Below are positions 1 through 9,915 of a stretch of 64,000 nt of DNA, in pieces; the first letter of the stretch is position 1; every line of letters begins with the position of its first letter. Under the pieces are notes generated by a model. It was not told the origin of the DNA. It searched no databases and worked only from the letters and a program-made list of their open reading frames with translations. The position numbers and the translations under genes were made by a program. The stretch is from positions 27,386,354 to 27,450,353 of the forward strand of contig NC_063052.1 of assembly GCF_018812025.1 (NCBI RefSeq). The letters are read 5' to 3'. This stretch comes from Megalobrama amblycephala. Lineage: Eukaryota; Chordata; Actinopteri; Cypriniformes; Xenocyprididae.

Positions 1-313
1 ATCCTCAAATGTTAGACCAAAAAATAAATAAATAAATAAAACAAACAAACAAACAAAAAAACACCACCACCACCAAAAAAAAAAAAAAAACAGTTTTCAT
101 AGTCATAAATCAATACATTTCTAAATCTCAACCGAGCACACCTGAGTTTAAACACTTTAAGAACTTTTTGAACTGAGATATTAGACTACTACAAATGCAA
201 TGCTAGCATACAGTCAGCCACCTAAAACATGCCAATTACATGCTCAAAAAAAGAAAGACAAAACTTTGGTAGCCAACGGGACACTTCTATGCTTCTTCTA
301 GAGCTTGCGATAC
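1..313 (-). other. thrb: thrb intron, downstream side of the TR-beta2 exon
   Basis: This is the beginning of the intron that follows the TR-beta2-specific exon on the minus strand. The donor dinucleotide GT reads on the minus strand at 312-313, directly after the exon. The distal part (about 20-95) is low-complexity: AAAT, AAAC and ACC runs followed by poly-A. No coding signal is visible. Confidence 0.8.
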
Positions 314-650
314 CTTTCTTGTGCGGCCCCTGCATCCACTGCATCTGAGAGAAGTCTGGCCTGCCATCAGAGTAGTAGTCTGGTTGGTGGTAGTGACTGA
401 GAGGCACCTCCATGGAGCATAACTCACTCTTGAACACAGGGTTGCCCCCAGTAAACGGACACTCGTAGGGTTGGCTGGGTGGCCAGGCCTGCTCCATACT
501 GGGAGGATGGTGGTGTAATGGCTGCGGCTCACAGTGAGTGAAACCAGGCCCTTCTCCACCATACATGCAGTACTCACCTCCGGGCGCCACTGCATATCCC
601 CCACTCACACCGTGGGCTATGTCATACATGTCTGACATGCAGTAATTCAT
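314..650 (-). CDS. thrb: Thyroid hormone receptor beta, TR-beta2-specific first coding exon
   Basis: This exon encodes the isoform-specific N-terminal (A/B) domain of the nuclear thyroid hormone receptor TR-beta2, a ligand-gated transcription factor known for red/long-wavelength cone and pituitary expression. The exon starts at ATG 650-648 and gives 112 codons plus one base. It begins MNYCMSDMYD, is rich in Tyr, His, Pro and Cys, contains SMEQAW and QPYECPF, and ends QGPHKK followed by G. MNYCM and the MEQAW/QPY segment resemble vertebrate TR-beta2 as I recall it. A minus-strand GT donor follows at 313-312. The phase-1 end matches the end of the TR-beta1 exon at 33788, so both can splice to the common exon encoding (G)YIPSYLDKDELC, which is outside the window. 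An in-frame TAA at 701-699 and the lack of another in-frame ATG support this start. No disruption is seen, so the exon looks functional. Confidence 0.9.
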
Positions 651-826
651 TATGAAATTCTTCAAAGGCACAACCACACACACACACAAAAAAACTACTT
701 AAAAAGCTTAAGTTAATGCAACAAAAAACGGTACAGTTAATGCACTTGACCAAAATGCGATTGGCGGTCGCACTGATGTGCGTACAAATATCAGAGCTGA
801 CATGAAGTCATGAAGCAAACTACGTG
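651..826 (-). other. thrb: Predicted TR-beta2 5' UTR with two upstream ORFs
   Basis: This is the stretch between the predicted TATA-directed start (about 25-30 bp below the TATA box) and the TR-beta2 ATG. Two upstream ATGs lie here on the minus strand. One at 811-809 opens a six-codon ORF ending TGA at about 791. One at 803-801 opens a 31-codon ORF ending TAA at about 708. Neither overlaps the main ORF. A short CA tract (674-688) lies close to the main start. The exact transcription start is inferred, not shown. Confidence 0.5.
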
Positions 827-850
827 AAAAGTGTCTGGAGGACACCAGCT

Positions 851-858
851 CTTATATA
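851..858 (-). promoter_or_regulatory. thrb: TATA box of the TR-beta2 promoter
   Basis: The minus strand reads TATATAAG, a good TATA box, about 200 bp upstream of the TR-beta2 ATG. A GC-box core (GGGGCGG on the minus strand, 871-877) lies just upstream. Position and orientation fit an internal, tissue-specific thrb promoter. Confidence 0.65.
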
Positions 859-1170
859 TGGAGAATCCACCCGCCCCACTTGCCCCTCGCCCTGCCAAAT
901 TGGGTGGAAGATTTTGAGCACGCTCTCTTAATCTGACACCGGACAAATCCAAGAGGTTGAACAGCCGGGACGACACATCCTCGGACAGGAAGACCGTCAT
1001 ACATGTGTATGACGAACCTTTAAACAGATCAGATCGTGTTAAATTCACCATCAGACCAAGCCTGTCTAAGATGGTGAGATTACAATCACAATCCCAAAAG
1101 CCAAAGTTTATTGATTTCAAATATGAGGCGCTTCAGGCACTGATCTTAAGCTGTGATCAGTCATATTGAT
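859..1170 (-). promoter_or_regulatory. thrb: Candidate proximal TR-beta2 promoter/enhancer
   Basis: This block is GC-richer than its flank. It contains an E-box CAAGTG (minus, 877-882), a TTAATCT/AGATTAA site (928-934), a GATTA/TAATC core (1077-1081), a GGGATTG run and a GC box. In mammals TR-beta2 transcription depends on bHLH (NeuroD1) and OTX/CRX-type factors, whose cores are CANNTG and TAATC. The assignment is motif inference only. The small open frame on the plus strand here is not supported as a gene. Confidence 0.4.
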
Positions 1171-4140
1171 TGTTATTTGTCCTAATCCTAAATGAAGCAG
1201 TACAATGACTCGTGACACATGTGAGGGCTTGAGCCACGGGTGGCATTTACTTATGCATAACTTCATAGAAGTAATCACATAATGAATAAAATGTGGACCT
1301 GTTTTACCTTCAGTCTGTCTGATAGTGTCCTATAGAAACATTAATGAATTGCCTTTTCCATTTGTTTACAGAATTTACTATGTTCTGTTCAAGAAATATT
1401 GCATCAGATAAAGGTAGATATACATCTTTTAAATGTCTTATACAATTTTAATTTACATTTTAATTGAAAAAAGAATAATACATTAGAATTATAAACATTT
1501 ACTTAGTGCTAAACTTGAAAAGAATATTTCAAGTTATATACAAGATCAAATCTATGGATATCATATGTGCCAATCTGTTGATTACCACAGAAGATTGAAG
1601 ACAATTTATTTTCAAATGTGGTGAGTTATGAAATATACTGGACTGGACCACTGTGCACTTGTCATTCAAGTGCATTTATATGCATATTTTATCATTTGAA
1701 AAATGAGGTTAACCTTTTCTGTTGTAATCTTAACTGCAATACAAATGTAAGTTCAATATAATTTGAATTACATACAAATTACATTAAGATGGAGTATAAA
1801 ATACATCAAACAATCAGTCTAAAATAATTTTTTTTTTCACTCTCACAAACTTCAGTCGAGATACTGTAGCATCAGTATCAGTACAGTACTGCTGTCTCTT
1901 CAGGAATAAAACAGTGCACAAGATCAAATTAACTCTAAGTTGGAAACTGGGTTATGACGCTGAGAGTTAAGACAGCCAAAGTGACCAGCAGGTAACAGCT
2001 GTTTTTAGCAAGGGCTCCTGAGGCAAAGCCCCTCCACAACAGAGCCTGATACCAGTTTAACTTTTTGATGAGGTGACTGTCTCACATAAGCCTAATCTTT
2101 ACAGGGATTTCATAAAGGCTTTAATAGCCAAAAACAACATTCAGACACATTAGCACACATCTGAACAATCTGGCAATGCTTGAAAACAAAGAAGAACTTG
2201 CAAATTGGGTTGCAGATTATCAATATTTAGAAGTAGGCCTATATATTTTCAGTATGTGATTGATGCAAAAGATATCTATACAAAATACCACAAAACACAT
2301 AAAAAAATAGGTTAGGAATCTTGAAAAGCATCAATGCTTTCATTAAATGCTTAATTGATTATTTGGGCAGACGCAAATGGTAAACTGCTCTATCTTGATA
2401 GGTAAATTGCATTAAACATCTAGCATTCCAGATTAGAGCCAGTGTCCTTTAACAGCCCTTTGCCGCTTTGGGCATTTCCACCTAATTGCATATAATCATT
2501 ATCCAATTGTAAAGGATTTTATGACCAGTAATTAAAAATATCCATGACTGTACCAATACATTGAAACACACACATACAGTTATGGTCTGCAGTTGCAGGT
2601 TATCATAACGTAAAACAGGAAACTTATTCTGAAAACGTTCCGTGACAAGAAAAATGATGAACTTACCAAGATTAACACTCCTTCAAAGAAGTAAAGTACT
2701 CCCACAATCTCAACCGTAGCCTCCTCAAAACATCAAAAACCTCAAAGATGACTGAATCACCCAGTAATCAAGAACACTGATTTGTTCGAAAACACCTCCA
2801 TAACCCGCACACTCTCTCGGTCTCAGCACATGGGTTGTTGGTTTATGTAGGAAGTGTGTGTTCAGTTTGGCAGGTCTGTGTGATTATGCACCTACTAGCG
2901 AGTTTTCCACCAATTTATTCTCTCCTGGATCGATCACTTGAGGTCCTGGGGTTCAAGGCTGGTCATGTACAGTTTTCAGATGGTGGCCCTCATAGCACTG
3001 GGGATAGGGCCTGGGTTGACATGGCTTCCTGAGCCAGATGTCCCCAGCGTTACCTGAGCAGTGAGCTTCGCTGAGGCCACCTTAAACATACAGACAGGGT
3101 GACCTGAGGGAAAGACCAAAACAATGCTGTCTCATCCCTAGAAGACTCCCCAACCTTACCAATGACTCTCAGCAACACAAAGACAAAAGACCCACAGCGA
3201 AGGACTCATAATGACTCAATGTGATTTACAAGAGAATCAAGCCCGCCGTAAATACAAGCTGTCACTGGCCAGCCATGGCAAGATGCCTTGATCAATACTA
3301 TAATGATCTAGACATAACTGATGAATATGGTTACTGATCTAGACATAACTTAGCCACTGTTTAGAGCAAATCAAGGGCACTGATCAATTAACTAATCACC
3401 TTAATTTTGTAATCTGCAGCAAATGAAGACCAGTGTCAGGTTAGGACTGTTGATAGGATATTTTCATTTAGCCTACTGGAAAATCAGCAAAAAGACTGGT
3501 AATAAGAAAAATGTAAATTGTGTTGCCACATTTTGTCAAAACCATAAGCTTTTTTCTGAATCCTAGTGAGCTATTTTTCTAGACAGCATTTTAAGGCACA
3601 ACAAGCACACTTCTGACATCACTCCTGTTCCAAAACATAGGCTGCAAAATGATGCTGCCTTATAAATGACCTCAATTTACCCAAAATCATCCAGAAAGCA
3701 ACGTGACAAGCTCTAATTATTATAGTCAATTCTCATTCATTTCATTTTATTAATACTGACAAGTGTGAGTAAATGTGAATAAAATTTGAAGTTAAATGTC
3801 AATAAAAATGTATTTTTTGACAAATATTTGTGTGATATTTATTAGAGCTTATTATAGAGTAGTTTTATTGTAAGCATTTTTTAACATCAGCTGCTGGTTG
3901 GTACAAAAACACTTGATTATGCTCATATTATTATAAATCATTATCTTTATCATAAGCATACTGAGCACATATATTTTTAGTTTAATTGCTCTTAATAAGA
4001 TAAGACATTTGTAGCAGTATATAGCACTGCTCTCTACATCTCAATGGTATCCACAAGCTTGACCAGCATCTCCTAAATATCCTCTCTAATGATCTTCATA
4101 GAGGCAATCAAATTTTCCAACCAAACTGAACCAAACAAAT
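1171..4140. other. thrb intron, no recognised feature
   Basis: AT-rich sequence upstream of the TR-beta2 promoter with no coding frame or recognisable transposon. The only compositionally different part is about 2825-3110, a GC-richer block containing a minus-strand CTCAGGTAACG donor-like sequence; this could be regulatory or an old repeat. The rest looks like ordinary intron. Confidence 0.5.
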
Positions 4141-4149
4141 CTGTTCATG

Positions 4150-4261
4150 ATCCACTAACTATGCAATTTAGATAAGTTAGATCATTACCTGTCTATTGTA
4201 ATTTGTGTTATAACACTGTACAGCGACCTTGAGTTTGTAGAAAGGCGCTATATAAAATAAA

Positions 4262-4300
<39 letters not shown>
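4150..4300 (+). repeat. LINE/SINE 3' tail (L2-like) with (TTA)n
   Basis: The text GTAGAAAGGCGCTATATAA followed by AATAAACATT and about 13 TTA repeats is the typical 3' end of fish L2-type LINEs and of SINEs that share that tail. Only the tail is recognisable, so it is a 5'-truncated copy. Confidence 0.6.
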
Positions 4301-4933
4301 GTTTCGAGAATGCAAAGATGGACAGCACTGCCAAAAAAACAAAACAAAAAAAACTTAAAAACAGATTGTGTATTTGCAAAAAGATAAGTACCTGCAACTA
4401 CAGCCATGTACACATTAACTTTTCTCTCAAAACAATACTTTGTCAATGAGGCAATGATACCTGCAAGCACAGGGTTTGGGAGAAAAATTGAAAATGACAC
4501 TGTCAAAAGGCCTGCTTTAACTCCTAACCCTAAAGACAAACAGGGCTGTGAATACGGCAGGATGGAGGATTAAGAGGTTAATTAGAGGGTCAGAAGTAAT
4601 CTCTATCTCACAGGATCAATAGAACGCTAACCAGATGCATATATGTGAACAAGAACCTGACCGAGCTGGACTGGTTAGAGACATGGGATCTAGCATCTAG
4701 CAATAAGAGTCAAAATGTGTCAAGTCAAAAAGTCAAGTCACATTTTTTTATACAGAGCTTAATAAAATACAGATTGTTTCAAAGCTGCTTTAATAAACCA
4801 GAAAATGACAGTGTCTCATTTATTAAGCATGCGTACGCACAAATTTGTTAGTAAAATCTTGTTTTTACGAATAAATCATGATTCACCAAAAACGTTACTA
4901 CTAAAATTTATTCTAAATTTATTCAAAAAATGT

Positions 4934-4936
<3 letters not shown>

Positions 4937-5018
<82 letters not shown>
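4937..5018. repeat. (CA)41 microsatellite
   Basis: An uninterrupted CA tract of about 82 bp. Threonine/histidine open frames running through it are artefacts. Confidence 0.97.
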
Positions 5019-5023
<5 letters not shown>

Positions 5024-5750
5024 GTAGGAACTGAAACCACTCGTATGCCAAAAGCACTTTCTCTGTGTGGCCTTATAATGTTAAGAAGATGTATTTCATC
5101 TTAACATGACAAATATTATATTACATTATTATTTTTCTATAAAATTATAAAGGCCTAATAAAATGAATAAATTCATGTGTGTGTGCACATGTTGTGAATT
5201 AGGCGAGATTTTTCGTGAAAAGTGCTTCTGTGCGTACAAATACAAAATAATCCAAACAATTATTAGTGAATGAGTCCTAGTGTTCATTTTGCAAAATTCA
5301 TCAATTACAAAACAATTTCTATTTCAGCTGTAAAGCGGCTTTATGGACAATTTATTATTATTTATTATTATTATTTATGGACAATTAATATTTATTTATA
5401 TTAATTTTAAATTGTAGGGAAAAAGGACTGTCTTTGGAACCAGAATTAGAAACCTGGAAAACATTTGTCAGTCGGTTAGATTTCAGTTTTCTAAAATTTG
5501 ACTAAAAAACTAAAGAAGTTCAGGTCTGTATGCCTGTAACTTATTGACTCTCTTCAGATTGACCAAAAAGGATTAAAGTCTATTAAGATATCTATCTAAA
5601 GTCTATGTTTGGGTGTAAGAGTGATTTCTGTTCAACCTATAAATAAATTTCATTAAAACATTTGAACAAAGATGTATTTGATGATAAAAAAAAAAAATAA
5701 AAAAGTTGTATCAGACAAAGCATAAATGGACAAAAAGTCAATATAAAGTT
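5019..5750. other. Intron, no recognised feature
   Basis: AT-rich intronic sequence with a few TTATTA runs at 5345-5375. No gene or element boundary seen. Confidence 0.5.
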
Positions 5751-5961
5751 TTGGTAACACTTTATTTTAAAGTTTCCATGTCACAGTGCAATTAAACATT
5801 CAAGTACTGAGTAATAATAATTAACTACATGTACTTAGGGTTAGGGTTAGGATGAGGGTTTTCTTTAGGGTTAGTTGCATGCAATTATTCATAATTTATA
5901 GTTATTACTACAGTAACTAAATGTAACATGTAATAAGGACACTAAAATAAACTGTTACCAA
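5751..5961. mobile_element. MITE with GGTAACACTTTA-type inverted ends
   Basis: It begins TTGGTAACACTTTATTTTAA and ends AAAATAAACTGTTACCAA, an imperfect terminal inverted repeat. It is about 210 bp long and has no coding content. The internal TTAGGGTTAGGGTTAGG-like text is typical of this common fish MITE family and is not telomeric. Confidence 0.75.
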
Positions 5962-6130
5962 TTTTTTTTTTTTTTTTTAAATTTCTATTTCCTTATTGAA
6001 CATAAGCCAATCACTGACCAACAGTCCACTCACAATTTTCTGTCATTTTACTATTTTTTTCAGTCTGTCTGAGTTATGTAGACTCCTGATGCCAGTAGCA
6101 TAAACACGGTCAAGACTGTTAAGAAATGTC

Positions 6131-6965
6131 TTAAAGGGTTAGTTCACCCAAAAATGAAAATTATCCTATAATTTACTCACTCTCAAGACAGGTGTATATG
6201 ACTTTCTTCTTTCAGTCAAACACAATGAGCGTGAATAGTAACCGAGATTTTGAAGCTCAAAAAAGTACATCCATCCATCATAAAAGTAATCCATATGGCT
6301 CCAGGGGGTTAATAGAGGCCTTCTGAAGTGAAGCAATGGGTTTTTGTAAGAAAATGATCCATATTTAAAACTTTATAAACTATAATCACTAGCTTCCGGT
6401 AACTTCCATCCGTCTGTCCACAAGAGAGTCGAGTTCCGGTGTAGGATGTAGGAGCGTAAGTTTAGGTGAGAGTAGATGCCTCTCACAGTTAAAAAAAAAT
6501 AGGGCTGGGCAACAAATTCAAGTTCCTCCAACATTTCTCTTTAAAAATTATCGTTTTAGACTTTAATTTGTAACTGGTGTTTTGCTCTATCCTCTGCGCT
6601 TTTGCGTTTATCAATATGTCATGAGTCAGGTCAAAGTTCACTCCTCCACCGGAATCGATTCGCAGCCAGAGATTCTAGTTTATAAATTTGTAAATATGTA
6701 TATTTTTCTTACAAAAACGCATCGCTTCACTTCAGAAGGCCTTTATTAACCCCCCGGAGTCGTATGGATTACTTTTATGATGGATGGATGCACTTTTTTG
6801 AGCTTCAAGATCTTGGTTACTATTCACTCCCATTATCTTCAAAGCTTTAGCCAGATTATTTTTTTATAACTCTGATTGTGTTTGACTGAAAGAAGTCATA
6901 TACACCTAGGAATGCTTGAGGGTGAGTAAATTATGGGATAATTTTTGGGTGAACTATCCCTTTAA
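6131..6965. mobile_element. TTAA-flanked foldback MITE (AGTTCACCCAAAAATGAA family)
   Basis: The left end reads TTAAAGGGTTAGTTCACCC and the right end GGGTGAACTATCCCTTTAA, with TTAA on each side. The arms are long: the left ~250 bp (GTCAAACACAATGAGCG..., AGGCCTTCTGAAGTGAAGC) returns inverted at 6720-6960. A TTAA target with these ends is consistent with a piggyBac-like non-autonomous element. It is very common in cyprinids. Confidence 0.85.
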
Positions 6966-9076
6966 GAACTAGTTTGATCAACTATCATTTAGCTAAAGAA
7001 ATCAGTCTTTTCAGATTTTAAATTAGGCCAATCTGCATTTGTAGCAGACTTAAAAAAAAAAATATGACCAGTCTAGTCTTGTTGGTCTATGTACACATGC
7101 AGACTGAGAGGAAAGACACTTTTGAGTGTTCAGGTTAAAGAGATTTCACCAAATCTCTTTTGATCCATTACGTCTTGCTATTGTTAAAAATAAGTACCTA
7201 TTTAGTAATGAATTAAAGGATTAAACACAGAAAACCCTCATTAAGGACATCAGTTTCCATTAACACACAAATACAAATTTGACATTGTCAAAACAAATGA
7301 TTCTGAATTAGATTATACTTGAGTCATCATGAGCTGGCAGGGATGGCTGATTCCGGGAATTCTTGTTACCAAACACAAATCTCATCTTGGGCCAAACCAA
7401 TCCAAAAACAGAACACATGAATAATACACTACTAAAATGTCTACTGCAAATTGTCCATGGTGAATATATAACTTTTCCATGCTGCAGTTCAACATGAAAT
7501 GTATTCTAATTTATTCAACTCAACATTAAAACAGTACATGAGTGTCTGACAGACTGAATGGCTCGTACACACAGAACAGACTGGCTGAGCAGAAGCGTTT
7601 CATACTGATGTCACAGCTAAAGCAGGTTCAGCACCACATGGCACATCTGATGCAACAAAAGATTGGAAAAGATGCTGAATGAGGGAGATTGCGGAGTTTT
7701 CATGTGCAAAAAACAGATGCCCTTGTTTTTCAAAACAAATAAGTTGACTAGACTTTGACTAGCATCTGAACACAGAAGGGCAAAAAAGTAATTCAGGGGA
7801 CCTCTTACCACAACTGAAATAAATGTATGGTTGCAAGTTAAAAAATCTAATTTATTGATATGATTAAACGTTTTAAGTTGCAAACATTATTTTGAGTTCT
7901 GTTAACATTATAATGCTGATCATTTCATTAACTGTGTAATTTAAACCATAATTTGCACAGGACTAGATATAATAATGTTGAATTGTGTTTATTTAACAAA
8001 TGTTGAAACTAAGTGTTATTTTATTTGTTTTTTAGTGAAGGGAAAGATCTGTTAGTGTTCAATGCTGTTATGTTTGACATTTAAAAGAGTTACCATTGCG
8101 CTGAAGAGAAGACAACATGAAGGTAAACACTACATTGACTCCATAAGCAATGACTGCGCTAATGCCAGTGAATTTACATGCTAAATAGGTTACATTTAGC
8201 ATGTGCTATGATAGCTGTGGACTTTTTCTGAAATAGATTAATTGGTTCCAGAGCTACAACTCAAATAGTTTGAGAAATTTTTGAGTAAATTAACTGAAAG
8301 TGAAAAATTAACTCAAAATGATTGATGCAAACTTTTTTTTTTTTTTTTTTTGAGCCAAGACATTATTTTTCAAGCGTAAAGTGCACTATATTTCAATGTA
8401 AAAACCTATACCTTGTCCACTGCCCACCCACAATCTAATTTAAACAGGCAGTTACAGTGATGGTTTACCTCTATTGAATAATAATTTACATAAAAAGTCA
8501 CTGTCATTCTTGTTCAAATTATTAACCCTCAGTAAAAGCAACAATGATAATGATGTTTGTCATTGTAAACAACGCTGATGAGATAAAGTGTGCTGGTTTA
8601 TGTCTTTCCATTGACATGATGGAGTTTACAGCAGTTAGAACAACACACAGTCACCACACATTGACCTTAACATGGTCTGACGCTCTTCACAATAATGGCC
8701 GTTATCACACTGAAGAGGAGGATTTGTCACTCTCAATTAGTGTTGGTGGGACGACAGCGCTCCTCTCAGGCTCGGTCCTGAGGGGCCCATCATGCAACAG
8801 ATGGCCTACAAAGACCATCATGATATCATACACATCACACTCATATTTACAGGCTGCTTTCAAAGACCGAAAGCTTATATATACACACACACAAAAACAT
8901 TTGGAGAATGGTCTGCACTCACACTACACAGCTGCTGATCAATATACTTAGTAACTAAGAAGAACCAACAGAGATAAAATCCTGATTTACTAGCAGGGTT
9001 AAGAAAAAATCTAAATTTCAAAATGGGCTTAATTCACAGGTTGGAATTGCCCACAGTCTAAGTAAAAATAAATAAA
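6966..9076. other. Intron, no recognised feature
   Basis: AT-rich sequence including a 19-nt T run near 8334-8352. Open frames near 7617-7883 (minus) and 8544-8951 (plus) have no recognisable domain, repeat-like composition and no splice context, so they are not called. Confidence 0.5.
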
Positions 9077-9376
9077 TACAGTGGTGTGAAAAAGTGTTTG
9101 GCCCCCTTCCTGATTTTTAATTTTTTGCATGTTTGTCACACTTTAATGTTTCAGATCAGATCAGATCAAGCACGTTTTCACACAGGGCCATGTGGGTTTG
9201 GATTTTGTTTTCCCTTCATAATAAAAGCCTTCATTTAAAAACTGCATGTTGTGTTTACTTGTGTTATCTCTGATTAATATTTAAATTTTTTTGATGATCT
9301 GAAACATTAAAGTGTGACAAACATGCAAAAAAATTAAAAATCAGGAAGGGGGCCAACACTTTTTCACACCACTGTA
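9077..9376. mobile_element. Tc1/mariner-like MITE
   Basis: It begins TA-CAGTGGTGTGAAAAAGTG and ends CACTTTTTCACACCACTG-TA. The inverted ends extend about 75 bp (TTTGCATGTTTGTCACACTT) and are flanked by TA, as expected for Tc1/mariner target sites. There is no transposase frame. A GATCA triplet repeat sits at the left inner edge. Confidence 0.85.
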
Positions 9377-9777
9377 AATAAACGTTCTGTGACGTCCCAG
9401 CATAGGCTCTGCGTGTGCTTGTATGTGTTTTCAGGTGGCATTTGAGGGGCATGGCCAACACACTTGACACTTGTTGGACTCTGAATGAAATGTCAGTGGA
9501 AGGGTTTGTGGTGGAACACTGCTTTGCCGATGTCTTGCTTTGATGTCCGTCTCAGGTAAGGAGTTTGATGTTTGAGTGATGCTGAGTGCCCAGCCCTAAC
9601 ATGCTTCTTTGTTTATATTATGTGTTATTTATATTATAAATGAGAATTTATGTGATTGGTCTCTCTTTTGTTGCAGCCTAAGAACTGGGTTGTAACAACA
9701 TCCAAATTTAAAAAGATGAAAAAAAGATCCATAAAAGAAAAGTTGATTTTTTTAAATACAATGGTATACTGACCTAC

Positions 9778-9915
9778 ACTGCCATTCAAAAGTTTGTGGT
9801 CTGTAAGAGTTTTTGTTTTTGAAAGACGTATTTTATGCTTACCAAGGCTGCATTTATTTGATTAAAATACAATAAAACCATACCTTTGTTCAGCAGGGTC
9901 ACATTTTTTGTCCTT
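9778..9915 (+). mobile_element. Left arm of a CATTCAAAAGTTTG-type MITE
   Basis: The text CCATTCAAAAGTTTGTGGTC followed by CTTACCAAGGCTGCATTTAT is one arm of a common fish inverted-repeat element. The other arm lies inverted at 11930-12280, so the material between them was inserted or amplified inside it. Confidence 0.65.

Noticed and set aside
651..689. N-terminal extension of the TR-beta2 reading (13 extra codons)
   Set aside because: The extension begins at TTG within a CA microsatellite, not at ATG, and a TAA lies just upstream; MNYCM is the family start.
4805..5104. Frame with a long His-Thr run
   Set aside because: Translation of a (CA)n microsatellite.
5835..5875. TTAGGG repeats as an interstitial telomere
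   Set aside because: Only two or three imperfect units, typical of the GTAACACTTT MITE in which they lie.
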